Shown: piece by piece, positions 22,196 to 29,792 of the stretch
How positions within the stretch are numbered: the first letter of the stretch is position 1
Layout: each line of letters begins with the position of its first letter
Virus record (IMG/VR): IMGVR_UViG_3300005664_000022
Span: 1-35,360 of that record
DNA from: a virus
Reading direction: 5' to 3' (one strand)
DNA: 35,360 nucleotides
Position numbers and translations under genes: made by a program
The notes under the pieces: generated by a model
The model's database searches: none
The model's input: only the letters and a program-made list of their open reading frames with translations
What the model was told of the DNA's origin: nothing

Positions 22196-22663
22196 ATGTC
22201 ACTTCCTAGTGAATTGATTGCACCTATCAGCGTAGATCTTCGAGCAGAAGAGCTTGCTTTAGAAGTAATCAAAGGTAATGAAAAGTTGATGGTTATTGAT
22301 GGCGCTTTAGCCTCAGGAGTTAACGTAGCAGCTGGTGACTGGGTTTTGAAAACCACCACTGGTTTCGACGAAATTCCTACAGGCAACGGTCAACCACACG
22401 TGTATCCTGTCGTTACTGGTAACAACCAGTACGATGCATTGGCTACTGGAAATGTTACTGCTGCTATCGGCGGCGGTTTCATCTACCGTACCAATAAGTA
22501 TGTAGCTGGTTCCTACACCGTCGGTCAGGCTTTGACAGTCAAAGACTTGGGCGCTGGTGAGATGGTTCCGTCTGCTGCAGGTGTCAACGATGCTATCGTT
22601 GCTCGTGTGTACAATATCGATGCTGTAAAAAGCATTATGGAAATCTTGGTTCTTAATCGCTAG
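22196..22663 (+). CDS. Head decoration/stabilisation protein candidate
   Basis: A 155-residue beta-rich protein with no K-x-A tag, preceded by AAAAGGAG. It has an alternating Gly/Ala beta pattern ('D-G-A-L-A-S-G-V-N-V-A-A-G-D-W-V-L-K', 'G-S-Y-T-V-G-Q-A-L-T-V-K-D') typical of small phage decoration proteins and lies directly before the major capsid gene, where such genes usually sit. The fold is inferred from pattern and context only. Confidence 0.6.
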   Translation: MSLPSELIAPISVDLRAEELALEVIKGNEKLMVIDGALASGVNVAAGDWVLKTTTGFDEIPTGNGQPHVYPVVTGNNQYDALATGNVTAAIGGGFIYRTNKYVAGSYTVGQALTVKDLGAGEMVPSAAGVNDAIVARVYNIDAVKSIMEILVLNR

Positions 22664-22716
22664 TAGCGGTTGAGATCTTAGAAAACTAAGCCAACCTAAG
22701 AAGGAGGAGGCTACAA

Positions 22717-23640
22717 ATGATGAATGAAGAAGCAACCACATTTAATAACCTGTTTATCGAGCGTATGGATACGCAAGACGGACAGGTTAAGACAGCTCAG
22801 GCAGGACAGGCTTACGTCCGTTCTTTCCTACGTGAACACAGTTTTGCTCGTAAGATTCTCCCACCAGAGAGTGTTACCAGAGCAGATCTCCAACGTTCTA
22901 CCCGCCACGACACCTTGATCAAGGTAGTTGATTTCGAGCATCCCTCGACAGCTGCTGCAGTCAATTTTCGTTCGGCTGGTCGTGAGCGTTACTTGCAAGG
23001 CAAGCGTTACTCAGTACCTTTCTTCAAAGTTGAGAGCGATCTCTTCACGAAGCAAGAAGCTGAATTGCTTGCTTACGAGTACCCAATCACTAAGGTGATT
23101 GAAGAAAACAGCATCAAGGACATTATGTTTGTAGAAGACTCTGTCTTCTTGCAAGCTTCTGCCGGAGCTGTTTTCAATTCTGGTAAGAAAATTGTTAGCG
23201 CTGACACTGCTGTGTCACGTAGCAATCTTAACAAATTGTTCAAGATGATCGATGTGGATAAGCTCCAGTCGATGGTATGCTTGATGACCTCAGTCGATTT
23301 TGATGACTGGCAGGTTCAGCAAGCAACTGATGTCGGCTCACCTTTGGCTACCGAAATGGTTGTCAATGGTTACAAGTACGACACCATCATGCGCCGTAAG
23401 CTTGTTGTGACCAACAAGGTTGATTTGCTCAGCCCTGGTCATATCTACGCTTACACCGATCCTAAGTTCCTCGGTAACTTCTTCATCTTGAACGACGTTA
23501 AGTTCTGGATTAAGAAAGAAGCCGATCGCGTGTTCTGGAAGAGCTGGGAATACGTCGGAATGGGTATTGCAAACCTTCGTTCGGTTGCCAAAATCGAACT
23601 TGCGGTTCCGCAAATCATTCCTGGCGGCGGTTCTTTCTAA
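22717..23640 (+). CDS. Major capsid protein
   Basis: A 307-residue protein with a very strong ribosome site (AAGGAGGAGG). It sits at the end of the head gene run just before the strongest terminator in the operon. The N-terminal 27 residues end in G-Q-V-K-T-A; the following 'Q-A-G-Q-A-Y-V-R-S-F-L-R-E' starts a helix like the N-arm of HK97-fold capsids. The later 'A-V-N-F-R-S-A-G-R-E-R-Y-L', a long helix with 'F-T-K-Q-E-A-E-L-L-A-Y', and 'V-V-T-N-K' with a C-terminal beta region fit the class. Processing after Ala27 is predicted by the shared K-x-A signal. The capsid call rests on context and pattern, not on a search. Confidence 0.8.
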   Translation: MMNEEATTFNNLFIERMDTQDGQVKTAQAGQAYVRSFLREHSFARKILPPESVTRADLQRSTRHDTLIKVVDFEHPSTAAAVNFRSAGRERYLQGKRYSVPFFKVESDLFTKQEAELLAYEYPITKVIEENSIKDIMFVEDSVFLQASAGAVFNSGKKIVSADTAVSRSNLNKLFKMIDVDKLQSMVCLMTSVDFDDWQVQQATDVGSPLATEMVVNGYKYDTIMRRKLVVTNKVDLLSPGHIYAYTDPKFLGNFFILNDVKFWIKKEADRVFWKSWEYVGMGIANLRSVAKIELAVPQIIPGGGSF

Positions 23641-23665
23641 GATTAGAAGTATTTGTTCTATTCTG

Positions 23666-23698
23666 GCCCAGGTGGTTAACCTCCACCTGGGCTTTTTT
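23666..23698 (+). terminator. Strong intrinsic terminator after capsid gene
   Basis: GCCCAGGTGG and CCACCTGGGC form a perfect 10-bp stem around 7 bases, followed by TTTTTT. It should end or thin transcription after the capsid gene and keep capsid mRNA in excess over the neck and tail genes. Confidence 0.9.
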
Positions 23699-23749
23699 AT
23701 TGCCTACAGCACTGACCTAGATGTAGTGTGGGTTTAGGAGATTCATTAT

Positions 23750-24298
23750 ATGGAAAGCAAGAAAAGATACCGCATTGTAAACGTGACAAACCTCACCGGC
23801 GGCAGAGGTAATTTTTTAGATTTGGGCGAGATCAGCTCTGGCGTGTTTATTCCACCGGGGAAGTCTGTGACGGTGGAACTCAGCTATATCCCACAAATTC
23901 TCAGAGACTGGGCTGAGGCAGGTAACGTCCGTATCCACAATGACACCACTGGTCAGATCGAGATGGGCCCTAGCGCAGATATCTCAAGAAGTATGGTTGC
24001 TCCAGTTGGTGAGGTTTCTGCTACAGAGCTTGATATTGGAGAAGATGAGCCAGACCTTGCTGAGGCTGTCCCTGCGGCACTCCCACACCAAGCAGATACA
24101 CGAAGCAATGGAGCACACCTCCCCGATAACAGCCAACAATCCCGCGCGAAGGTAACATTAGGGAGCCAAGATGAGTCCTACCCGGTTGACGCTATTTCTC
24201 CTATTCCTGGCGACCGTCCTCGTAGTATCGATGATTCCGAGAAGTTTACTGTGAAAGCCCCCCGCACCCAAGGTGTTGGTGGCATCATGGGTCGGTAG
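23750..24298 (+). CDS. Unknown virion-associated protein
   Basis: A 182-residue protein. The first 70 residues are a beta domain ('Y-R-I-V-N-V-T-N-L' ... 'G-K-S-V-T-V-E-L-S-Y-I-P'), the remainder an acidic, disordered-looking Pro/Ser-rich tail. TTTAGGAG precedes the start. Position after the capsid terminator and before neck genes suggests a head-surface or joining component. Function not recognised. Confidence 0.7.
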   Translation: MESKKRYRIVNVTNLTGGRGNFLDLGEISSGVFIPPGKSVTVELSYIPQILRDWAEAGNVRIHNDTTGQIEMGPSADISRSMVAPVGEVSATELDIGEDEPDLAEAVPAALPHQADTRSNGAHLPDNSQQSRAKVTLGSQDESYPVDAISPIPGDRPRSIDDSEKFTVKAPRTQGVGGIMGR

Positions 24299-24308
24299 GT
24301 GTTAAAAT
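24280..24308 (+). promoter_or_regulatory. Internal promoter candidate for neck/tail genes
   Basis: TGGCAT and TAAAAT lie 17 bases apart, and the second box shares GTTAAAAT with the candidate before the late operon. The ATG at 24315 is six bases past the -10 box, implying a leaderless or nearly leaderless message. It overlaps the end of the previous gene. Confidence 0.35.
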
Positions 24309-24314
24309 AGGGAC

Positions 24315-24797
24315 ATGTCTAATCTATTTGATGTCCCACCACAACACAGGATTCGAATGGAGAAGGCGCGGAAATATCTGCGCCTTTTTCTTATGGATAC
24401 CGAGGAACTTAATAGGTTGGTGAGGGGTAAGGAGATCGATGACGATCGCCTTGATCTTGCTATTGAACTCACGATCAGTGATTGGAACACAACCACACCA
24501 GTGATTGGTAGAGTTAGCATAGGTAGTTTCCCCTCACTTTATTTGCTCCTGCACGGCGCCGCTATTCAGTGTTTGAAGATGGGCGGGCTATGGCAGACAA
24601 GAAACGAACTCACCTACAACTCTGGTGGCAGTAGTTTTGTCAGAGCTAATAAGACTCCGTACTACCAGAGCTGGATTCAGAATTTTTCATCTGAGTACGA
24701 GGCTAAAAAATTAAACTACAAGATTCAAAGGAACGTTGAGGGTGCTTACGGAACAGGGTTTCATTCTGAGTACGACTTAATAGGCTATGACTGGTAG
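24315..24797 (+). CDS. Neck / head-completion protein candidate
   Basis: A 160-residue protein whose first 60 residues are helical with 'A-R-K-Y-L-R-L-F-L-M-D-T' and 'L-D-L-A-I-E-L-T-I-S-D-W-N', a pattern typical of phage head-tail connector adaptors. The second half has Tyr/Trp-rich loops. It lies between head and tail genes as expected for a neck protein. No strong ribosome site (AGGGA). Family is uncertain. Confidence 0.55.
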   Translation: MSNLFDVPPQHRIRMEKARKYLRLFLMDTEELNRLVRGKEIDDDRLDLAIELTISDWNTTTPVIGRVSIGSFPSLYLLLHGAAIQCLKMGGLWQTRNELTYNSGGSSFVRANKTPYYQSWIQNFSSEYEAKKLNYKIQRNVEGAYGTGFHSEYDLIGYDW

Positions 24798-24805
24798 CGT
24801 CATAA

Positions 24806-25723
24806 ATGAACACTATAAAATTCAAATCCTATCGCGCAATACCTCTCAGCAAAACACCTGCTAAAGTTCTCATCAAATGGGAGATTGAGGCCGGCACTAC
24901 TGATTTGCAGGATTACGAGTTTTACGTCGAGCGTGGGCAGGCTGAAGATAACAAGCCTGGCGTTCAGAACGTAGATATTTTCAGAAGGCCTGTTACGCCT
25001 GAGATAGCGGTCACCACTACAAACAATATGCATGTGCTACATCGCGATGGTATCAGCGCACTTGATTTTAGCTGGTACCTTGATTTTAGCGACGCACTTA
25101 AGAACTTAAACGCCACTCCGTTTTACCGCATCAGATGCAGGAAAATAAGCACGCAAGAAGACATAGTCACTCCGAGCTTTACATGGGCTGGTGAGCTAGA
25201 CCTTGTAGGTCTTTATGTAATTGATGAGCACAACTTCATGCTCTCCGATGTGACTGGTGTGCCGTGCCTAGTTTATAACAGACGGCGTGGTGGAGTGCCG
25301 TGCCCACGTTGTTACGACCCCATTCAAAAGAAACGCACCTCCTCTAGTTGCAGCACTTGTTACGGAACCAACTGGGTGGGTGGCTTTCACAAACCTATTG
25401 ATACGTTTATTGACTTCACACCTAACCCAAAAGCATCTGTGATCCAGCAGTGGGGTGAAACACAGCCCAACGAAACAAACGCGCTCGCATCTAATTTCCC
25501 CTCCCTATCACCTGGCGATATAATCAGAGAGCTTAGGGAAGACAGGTTATGGCGTGTGGTACAGGTGGCCGAGACAGAGAAGCGGCGTGTGCCAATGCTA
25601 CAATTTACCCGCATCACAGAGATTAAGCCCGGAGACATCGAGTACAAGATACCTGTTGATGAATTGCTTTCTATTGCAAAGATTGCTGAGCTAGAGTCTA
25701 GTAAATTAAAAAGGGAGTTTTAA
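24806..25723 (+). CDS. Neck or tail-junction protein with zinc ribbon
   Basis: A 305-residue protein. Residues 1-115 look like an Ig/fibronectin-type beta domain. A middle 'C166-P-R-C169' and 'C182-S-T-C185' form a treble-clef or ribbon-like zinc site, followed by 'Y-G-T-N-W-V-G-G'. The C-terminal part is beta-rich with 'G-D-I-I-R-E-L-R-E-D-R-L-W-R-V' and a helical tail. The position between neck and sheath genes suggests a structural joint protein. The zinc site is read from Cys spacing, function inferred. Confidence 0.65.
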   Translation: MNTIKFKSYRAIPLSKTPAKVLIKWEIEAGTTDLQDYEFYVERGQAEDNKPGVQNVDIFRRPVTPEIAVTTTNNMHVLHRDGISALDFSWYLDFSDALKNLNATPFYRIRCRKISTQEDIVTPSFTWAGELDLVGLYVIDEHNFMLSDVTGVPCLVYNRRRGGVPCPRCYDPIQKKRTSSSCSTCYGTNWVGGFHKPIDTFIDFTPNPKASVIQQWGETQPNETNALASNFPSLSPGDIIRELREDRLWRVVQVAETEKRRVPMLQFTRITEIKPGDIEYKIPVDELLSIAKIAELESSKLKREF

Positions 25724-25725
25724 TT

Positions 25726-25920
25726 ATGTTCGCAGAGGGCTTCAAAAAGATTGCGTGGGAGATTAATCAACAGGCAGCCGCTGATTTTAGTCGCGGAGCT
25801 AGCAAAGGCTTTGGCGCTGATGACTGGAAGTCTGGTATACAAAACCTCAAGAATCAGATTGGTCTAGGAGGCCCCCAAAAACCTCCTGCAGCAGGCACAG
25901 TCGACAGGGCTGGTGGGTAA
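25726..25920 (+). CDS. Small tagged protein
   Basis: Sixty-four residues starting M-F-A-E-G-F-K-K-I-A, the shared tag. The mature part would be about 54 residues, Gly/Gln-rich and without a membrane helix. AAAAGGGAG precedes it. Probably a minor head cargo peptide. No other function can be read. Confidence 0.75.
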   Translation: MFAEGFKKIAWEINQQAAADFSRGASKGFGADDWKSGIQNLKNQIGLGGPQKPPAAGTVDRAGG

Positions 25921-25922
25921 AA

Positions 25923-26144
25923 ATGTTCAGCACTGGCTTCCTCAAAATCGCTGGCGTGTATAGTGTGCAAGGACCTCAAGGCGGTATCAAGCCCAGCAGC
26001 AAGCCCGCACGCATTAGCAGTCCTACGCCCGCACCTAGTTTTCTAAAGTCTGTTACCGGGGCCAAGGCGACCACTCCATTTGGCAGGCCTCTAACCGGCT
26101 TTGGGCACCGTCCCAAAATAACGTCTTTCCTACGACATGGCTAA
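25923..26144 (+). CDS. Small tagged proline-rich protein
   Basis: Seventy-three residues starting M-F-S-T-G-F-L-K-I-A, the shared tag, then a basic, Pro/Ser/Gly-rich tail (K-P-S-S-K-P-A-R-I-S-S-P) without predicted structure. It begins two bases after the previous stop and overlaps the next gene by eight bases. Its charge suits a DNA-contacting cargo peptide. Confidence 0.75.
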   Translation: MFSTGFLKIAGVYSVQGPQGGIKPSSKPARISSPTPAPSFLKSVTGAKATTPFGRPLTGFGHRPKITSFLRHG

Positions 26145-26451
26145 GGCTAAACTAACCCTATCCTCTGTAGAAGAGTTGTTTTCTGACACCTCACCGTTCC
26201 CGGCGGAGATGATCAGGGATCAGGTAGTTGAGGACCTTAAGATGACTGATTTGGCAGGTGCTAATCCGTCTCAGCTAAAGATCTCTTTTGATGCTGACCA
26301 AGGGAGTGATATACTCATCAGGAGGATAGACCCAAAACAAGCACAGGGCTATCTCGTCTTTCAAGACGAGCGGGATTACACTTCTTGGCTTTCCGCAGCA
26401 CTAGCAGGACCTCCAGATTCAGAAAGGAGCGGCAATGGCAACGGGACCTAG
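26137..26451 (+). CDS. Small tail-region protein
   Basis: A 104-residue acidic alpha/beta protein with a Gly/Asn-rich C terminus, start inside the preceding gene. No motif or tag. It overlaps the next gene by 17 bases, so the small genes here are tightly coupled. Probably a minor structural or chaperone-like component of neck or tail, function unknown. Confidence 0.65.
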   Translation: MAKAKLTLSSVEELFSDTSPFPAEMIRDQVVEDLKMTDLAGANPSQLKISFDADQGSDILIRRIDPKQAQGYLVFQDERDYTSWLSAALAGPPDSERSGNGNGT

Positions 26452-27064
26452 AGATATAATCGACCCAAATAAGTTCTTCCCTAACACGTTGTTGTTCATG
26501 GAGAATAGTTTGCTCGCGTTTTTGCAGGCACTATTTTCCACATTCCCTCAGGATACCGGGTGTTTCCACTACAATGACAGCTCAGACCTGACAGAGATTA
26601 AGATCGAGGGTCAGGGCACTGACAACTTAGATTCTGTCGACACCAGGCCCAAAATCACAGTATTTCGTGGTAACGTGGGTTGGAACCTGGCTGGAATAAA
26701 TGGATCGGTGGGGAGTAAGAATTTAAGCCAGTTGCAGGTCAGACACACCGCGATCTTGTCAGGGACTGTTGGTATTAGCTGCTACGCTAGAGAAGATCTA
26801 GAAGCTGACCGTATCGCAAACATCTGTGCAAGCGCAGTAGAAGCGTTTAGCCCAGTAATTAGAAGGTTTGGTTTCTTGCAAGTGCACACGGCTCAGATAG
26901 GACAGCGAGCTCAGATAGGTGCAGATAGTCGTCCTGAATTATTCGTTACTCCGGTCCTTATCAAGGCCGAGGTAACAAAAAACTGGAACCGCGAGATCGT
27001 GGATCCTGTTCTACTTAGAAAAGTTTTGATACAATATGTTACGACTCCTAAAGTTGGTCCGTAA
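26435..27064 (+). CDS. Tail-completion/terminator-like protein
   Basis: A 209-residue alpha/beta protein. An N-terminal helix (F-M-E-N-S-L-L-A-F-L-Q-A-L), a beta region with 'R-P-K-I-T-V-F-R-G' and 'G-T-V-G-I-S-C-Y-A-R', a helix with 'E-A-D-R-I-A-N-I-C-A-S-A-V', then a beta region ending in 'V-L-I-Q-Y-V' match the topology of small phage tail-terminator proteins that cap the tail and join it to the head. It lies directly before the sheath gene. AGAAAGGAG precedes the ATG. Confidence 0.6.
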   Translation: MATGPRDIIDPNKFFPNTLLFMENSLLAFLQALFSTFPQDTGCFHYNDSSDLTEIKIEGQGTDNLDSVDTRPKITVFRGNVGWNLAGINGSVGSKNLSQLQVRHTAILSGTVGISCYAREDLEADRIANICASAVEAFSPVIRRFGFLQVHTAQIGQRAQIGADSRPELFVTPVLIKAEVTKNWNREIVDPVLLRKVLIQYVTTPKVGP

Positions 27065-27087
27065 CTTAGCCCAGAAGAGGTTGATAA

Positions 27088-29034
27088 ATGGCATACAGTG
27101 AACCAGGCGTAAAAGTTTCTCAGCAGTTTGTAAATGCATTGCCAGCACTGGCAGCGTTTGCATTACCAAACGTAAACGTAGGGCCAGCCTTCCAGGTTGT
27201 TACTGGCAGGGCCGCCGGCGCATACACGGGTGTTGCCGCAGACTATGCCTACGCAGGACAAATCTTAGGTACGATCGTAGACACGCGCGAAGACGACGGA
27301 GACCTAGTTGGTTATCCGGTGAAGATCGAATTAAAAGACACTGTCATCCGCATCCTGAACCAAACCGGTACGGGTGATGTAGATACCTACGATCTTAATA
27401 AATTTAACGACGTTACGGTTAACGTTTTTCTAAACGTTGTCGCGGGAGACGTTATCGTTGTCACTGGCTCAGGCCTCGGCAACAACGGTGCTTACACCGT
27501 CAGAGAGAAAGTTAGCAGCAACATTTTAGTAACTAACGAAACCTTTGCAGCTGTAGAAGCAGGCCTTAACTACAGCATCAGACGCAATATTCAGACTAGT
27601 GTAGGTAATGTATTAATCCCTACCTCTACATCTGGTGTCACCGTCACTGACTTGTTAGTCCACTTACCGGTCTCTCTTACCTACGTTGACACTGTTTTTG
27701 GAACGGTGCCTATCATCAGCGCAGAAGTCCTTCTCAGTTACAGAGCGCTCCGTTTAGAAAAGTCTGCTGATGTGTTTGAGTACAAGAAAACAAGCGAGCT
27801 CCAAGCTGATTTCGGTCTTGACCAAATCGTGCCTGAGAATCCAGTAGTTTTCGCGGCTTTCTTAGCACTCAATAACTCAGCCACTCCTACAAATATCTTA
27901 GCTCTTCCACAAGACTTCTTAGTCCCTGGCGATGAGCTTCTGGCTTACAGCAAAGCATTTGATATTCTAGCACTGACTGAAATGTACGCGATCTCTGTTC
28001 TTACTCAGAACACAGCCGTACACGGATCCCTTAAATCTCATGTAGAGGGTATGTCTTTACCAGACAACAAGCGTGAGCGTGTCGGTATCATCAACCGCAA
28101 AATTGTTCTCGATGCTGTTGTAGTTGACGAGGTCACCACAGGTGGAGCCGAAGGCATCAGCGGTGTCGGGTTTAACATCTTTGATTCTGCAGCGTCACAG
28201 TTCATCACCGATGGTGTTGTCCCTGGAATGTACCTCAAAGTAACTGCACCCTCTCCAGTAGTTGGTCGGTACAAGATCGGTGCCGTGAGTAGCCAGACAC
28301 ATCTCATTCTCTCAGAGGCAGCTCCTGCTGCAGCTCTAGGAGTGACATTCACTATTGAAAAGAACCTTACCAAGGCAGAGCAAGCAGCTGTACTTTCAGC
28401 TTATGCTCATAGCTTAGGATCAAGACGTTTGGTCATGACTTGGCCAGATGTGGTTAAGATCCCTGTAGGGAACGTAATCAAGCAACTTCCTGGGTATTTC
28501 TTAAACTCTGGTATCGGCGCTCTTACCACAGGGTTGCCTACTCAACAGGGTCTGACCAACACCTCTGTAAGCGTTTACACTGGTGTGGTTCATAGCACTA
28601 AATACTTCGACAGAGATCAGCTAAATGTGATCGCTGACGGCGGAGTGATGATCTTTGTTCAAGACGTGCTTGATCAAACGGCTCTTTATATCAGGCACCA
28701 GCTCACCACTGACAGGTCTGCTATCAAGTTCCAAGAATACAGCATCACCAAGAACGTGGACTTTGTTGCCAAGTTTATCCGTAACAACCACAAGCAGTTT
28801 ATTGGTAAGTACAACATCGTCGACAATGCTTTTGACGATCTCAAAACCAATGCTAAAGGCATCATCACTTTCTTAGTGGAGAAGACAAAACTTCCTAAGA
28901 TCGGTGGCGTTCTTCGCAGCGGGAAGCTTACAAAAATTGAGCAGGACCCTGTCAATATCGATAGTATTGTTGAGGTGTATAACCTAGATATTCCAGTGCC
29001 TCTCAACAACCTAGACATCACTATTGTCGTCTAA
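27088..29034 (+). CDS. Tail sheath protein
   Basis: A 648-residue contractile tail sheath protein. It starts 'A-Y-S-E-P-G-V-K-V', the typical sheath N-arm, and ends with the conserved sheath region: 'G-G-V-M-I-F-V-Q-D-V-L-D', 'R-H-Q-L-T-T-D', a long helix around 'F-I-G-K-Y-N' and a final strand 'D-I-P-V-P-L-N-N-L-D-I-T-I'. The middle part holds two extra beta insertions of about 100 residues that make it longer than minimal sheaths. It has no head tag. AGAGG precedes the ATG. This gene establishes the contractile tail. Confidence 0.9.
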   Translation: MAYSEPGVKVSQQFVNALPALAAFALPNVNVGPAFQVVTGRAAGAYTGVAADYAYAGQILGTIVDTREDDGDLVGYPVKIELKDTVIRILNQTGTGDVDTYDLNKFNDVTVNVFLNVVAGDVIVVTGSGLGNNGAYTVREKVSSNILVTNETFAAVEAGLNYSIRRNIQTSVGNVLIPTSTSGVTVTDLLVHLPVSLTYVDTVFGTVPIISAEVLLSYRALRLEKSADVFEYKKTSELQADFGLDQIVPENPVVFAAFLALNNSATPTNILALPQDFLVPGDELLAYSKAFDILALTEMYAISVLTQNTAVHGSLKSHVEGMSLPDNKRERVGIINRKIVLDAVVVDEVTTGGAEGISGVGFNIFDSAASQFITDGVVPGMYLKVTAPSPVVGRYKIGAVSSQTHLILSEAAPAAALGVTFTIEKNLTKAEQAAVLSAYAHSLGSRRLVMTWPDVVKIPVGNVIKQLPGYFLNSGIGALTTGLPTQQGLTNTSVSVYTGVVHSTKYFDRDQLNVIADGGVMIFVQDVLDQTALYIRHQLTTDRSAIKFQEYSITKNVDFVAKFIRNNHKQFIGKYNIVDNAFDDLKTNAKGIITFLVEKTKLPKIGGVLRSGKLTKIEQDPVNIDSIVEVYNLDIPVPLNNLDITIVV

Positions 29035-29061
29035 TTTTCAAAGCATTAAGGAGATCTATAA

Positions 29062-29778
29062 ATGGCTACTACCGACTTTGCAAACTGGGACTTCAGTAAC
29101 TATCATGTCCAGCAGGAACTTAAGGGCGGACAATTCGTGTCTGCAGAAACATCACTGATCGCCTCCGGAAGACCGGAAATCACTGGCGGCGGTAACTACA
29201 GCTCCGGCACTGCCGGTGACGTAGGCACCGTGTACCCTATTGGTTTGATCGAGAACGCAGGCATCAGCCAAAGCAAGCAGCTACAGAAGTTGTTTGAAAT
29301 CGGCAGCTCCAGAAGCTACTTCGTTCCCGGCCGCGTGATCGGGTCTGTGAACATCGGCCGTATTTTTTACTACGGCCCTTCGCTTCTCCGAACCTTCTAC
29401 GCCTACTACTACAATGATGCTAACAACATCAAAATTGGTACAGAAGCAGCTAGCGCTGAAGTAACTCTAGAGGATAGCAGTATCACTCAGTCTCCTCTCG
29501 CAAGACTTCTTGGTAGCGACACCGCTTTCCACAAAGTTAAGCACAGTCCTGGCGAAGATTACTTCTACGTGAATCTTGCCTCTGACTTATTCAATCAAGG
29601 CTTTGGTCTTGCGTTCTACTTTAAAGACACTAACTTCAACTCTGTCGGTGCATTCTATCTTGAGAATGTGTACGTACAGGGCCACCAGTTCAGCCTGAGC
29701 TCTGGTTCAGTGCTGGTTATGGAAGGTGCGTCTATGCAGTACGATCGTATTGTTCCTATTAAGTTGATTAACGCCTAA
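29062..29778 (+). CDS. Tail tube protein
   Basis: A 238-residue beta-rich protein directly after the sheath, preceded by AAGGAG. The 'F-V-P-G-R-V-I-G-S-V-N-I-G-R' strand pair, and an ending 'Y-V-Q-G-H-Q-F-S-L-S-S-G-S-V-L-V-M-E-G-A-S-M-Q-Y-D', fit tail tube proteins, whose hexameric rings form the inner channel within the sheath. No head tag. Called from place and beta pattern. Confidence 0.8.
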   Translation: MATTDFANWDFSNYHVQQELKGGQFVSAETSLIASGRPEITGGGNYSSGTAGDVGTVYPIGLIENAGISQSKQLQKLFEIGSSRSYFVPGRVIGSVNIGRIFYYGPSLLRTFYAYYYNDANNIKIGTEAASAEVTLEDSSITQSPLARLLGSDTAFHKVKHSPGEDYFYVNLASDLFNQGFGLAFYFKDTNFNSVGAFYLENVYVQGHQFSLSSGSVLVMEGASMQYDRIVPIKLINA

Positions 29779-29792
29779 TAGGTGGTGCCTGC

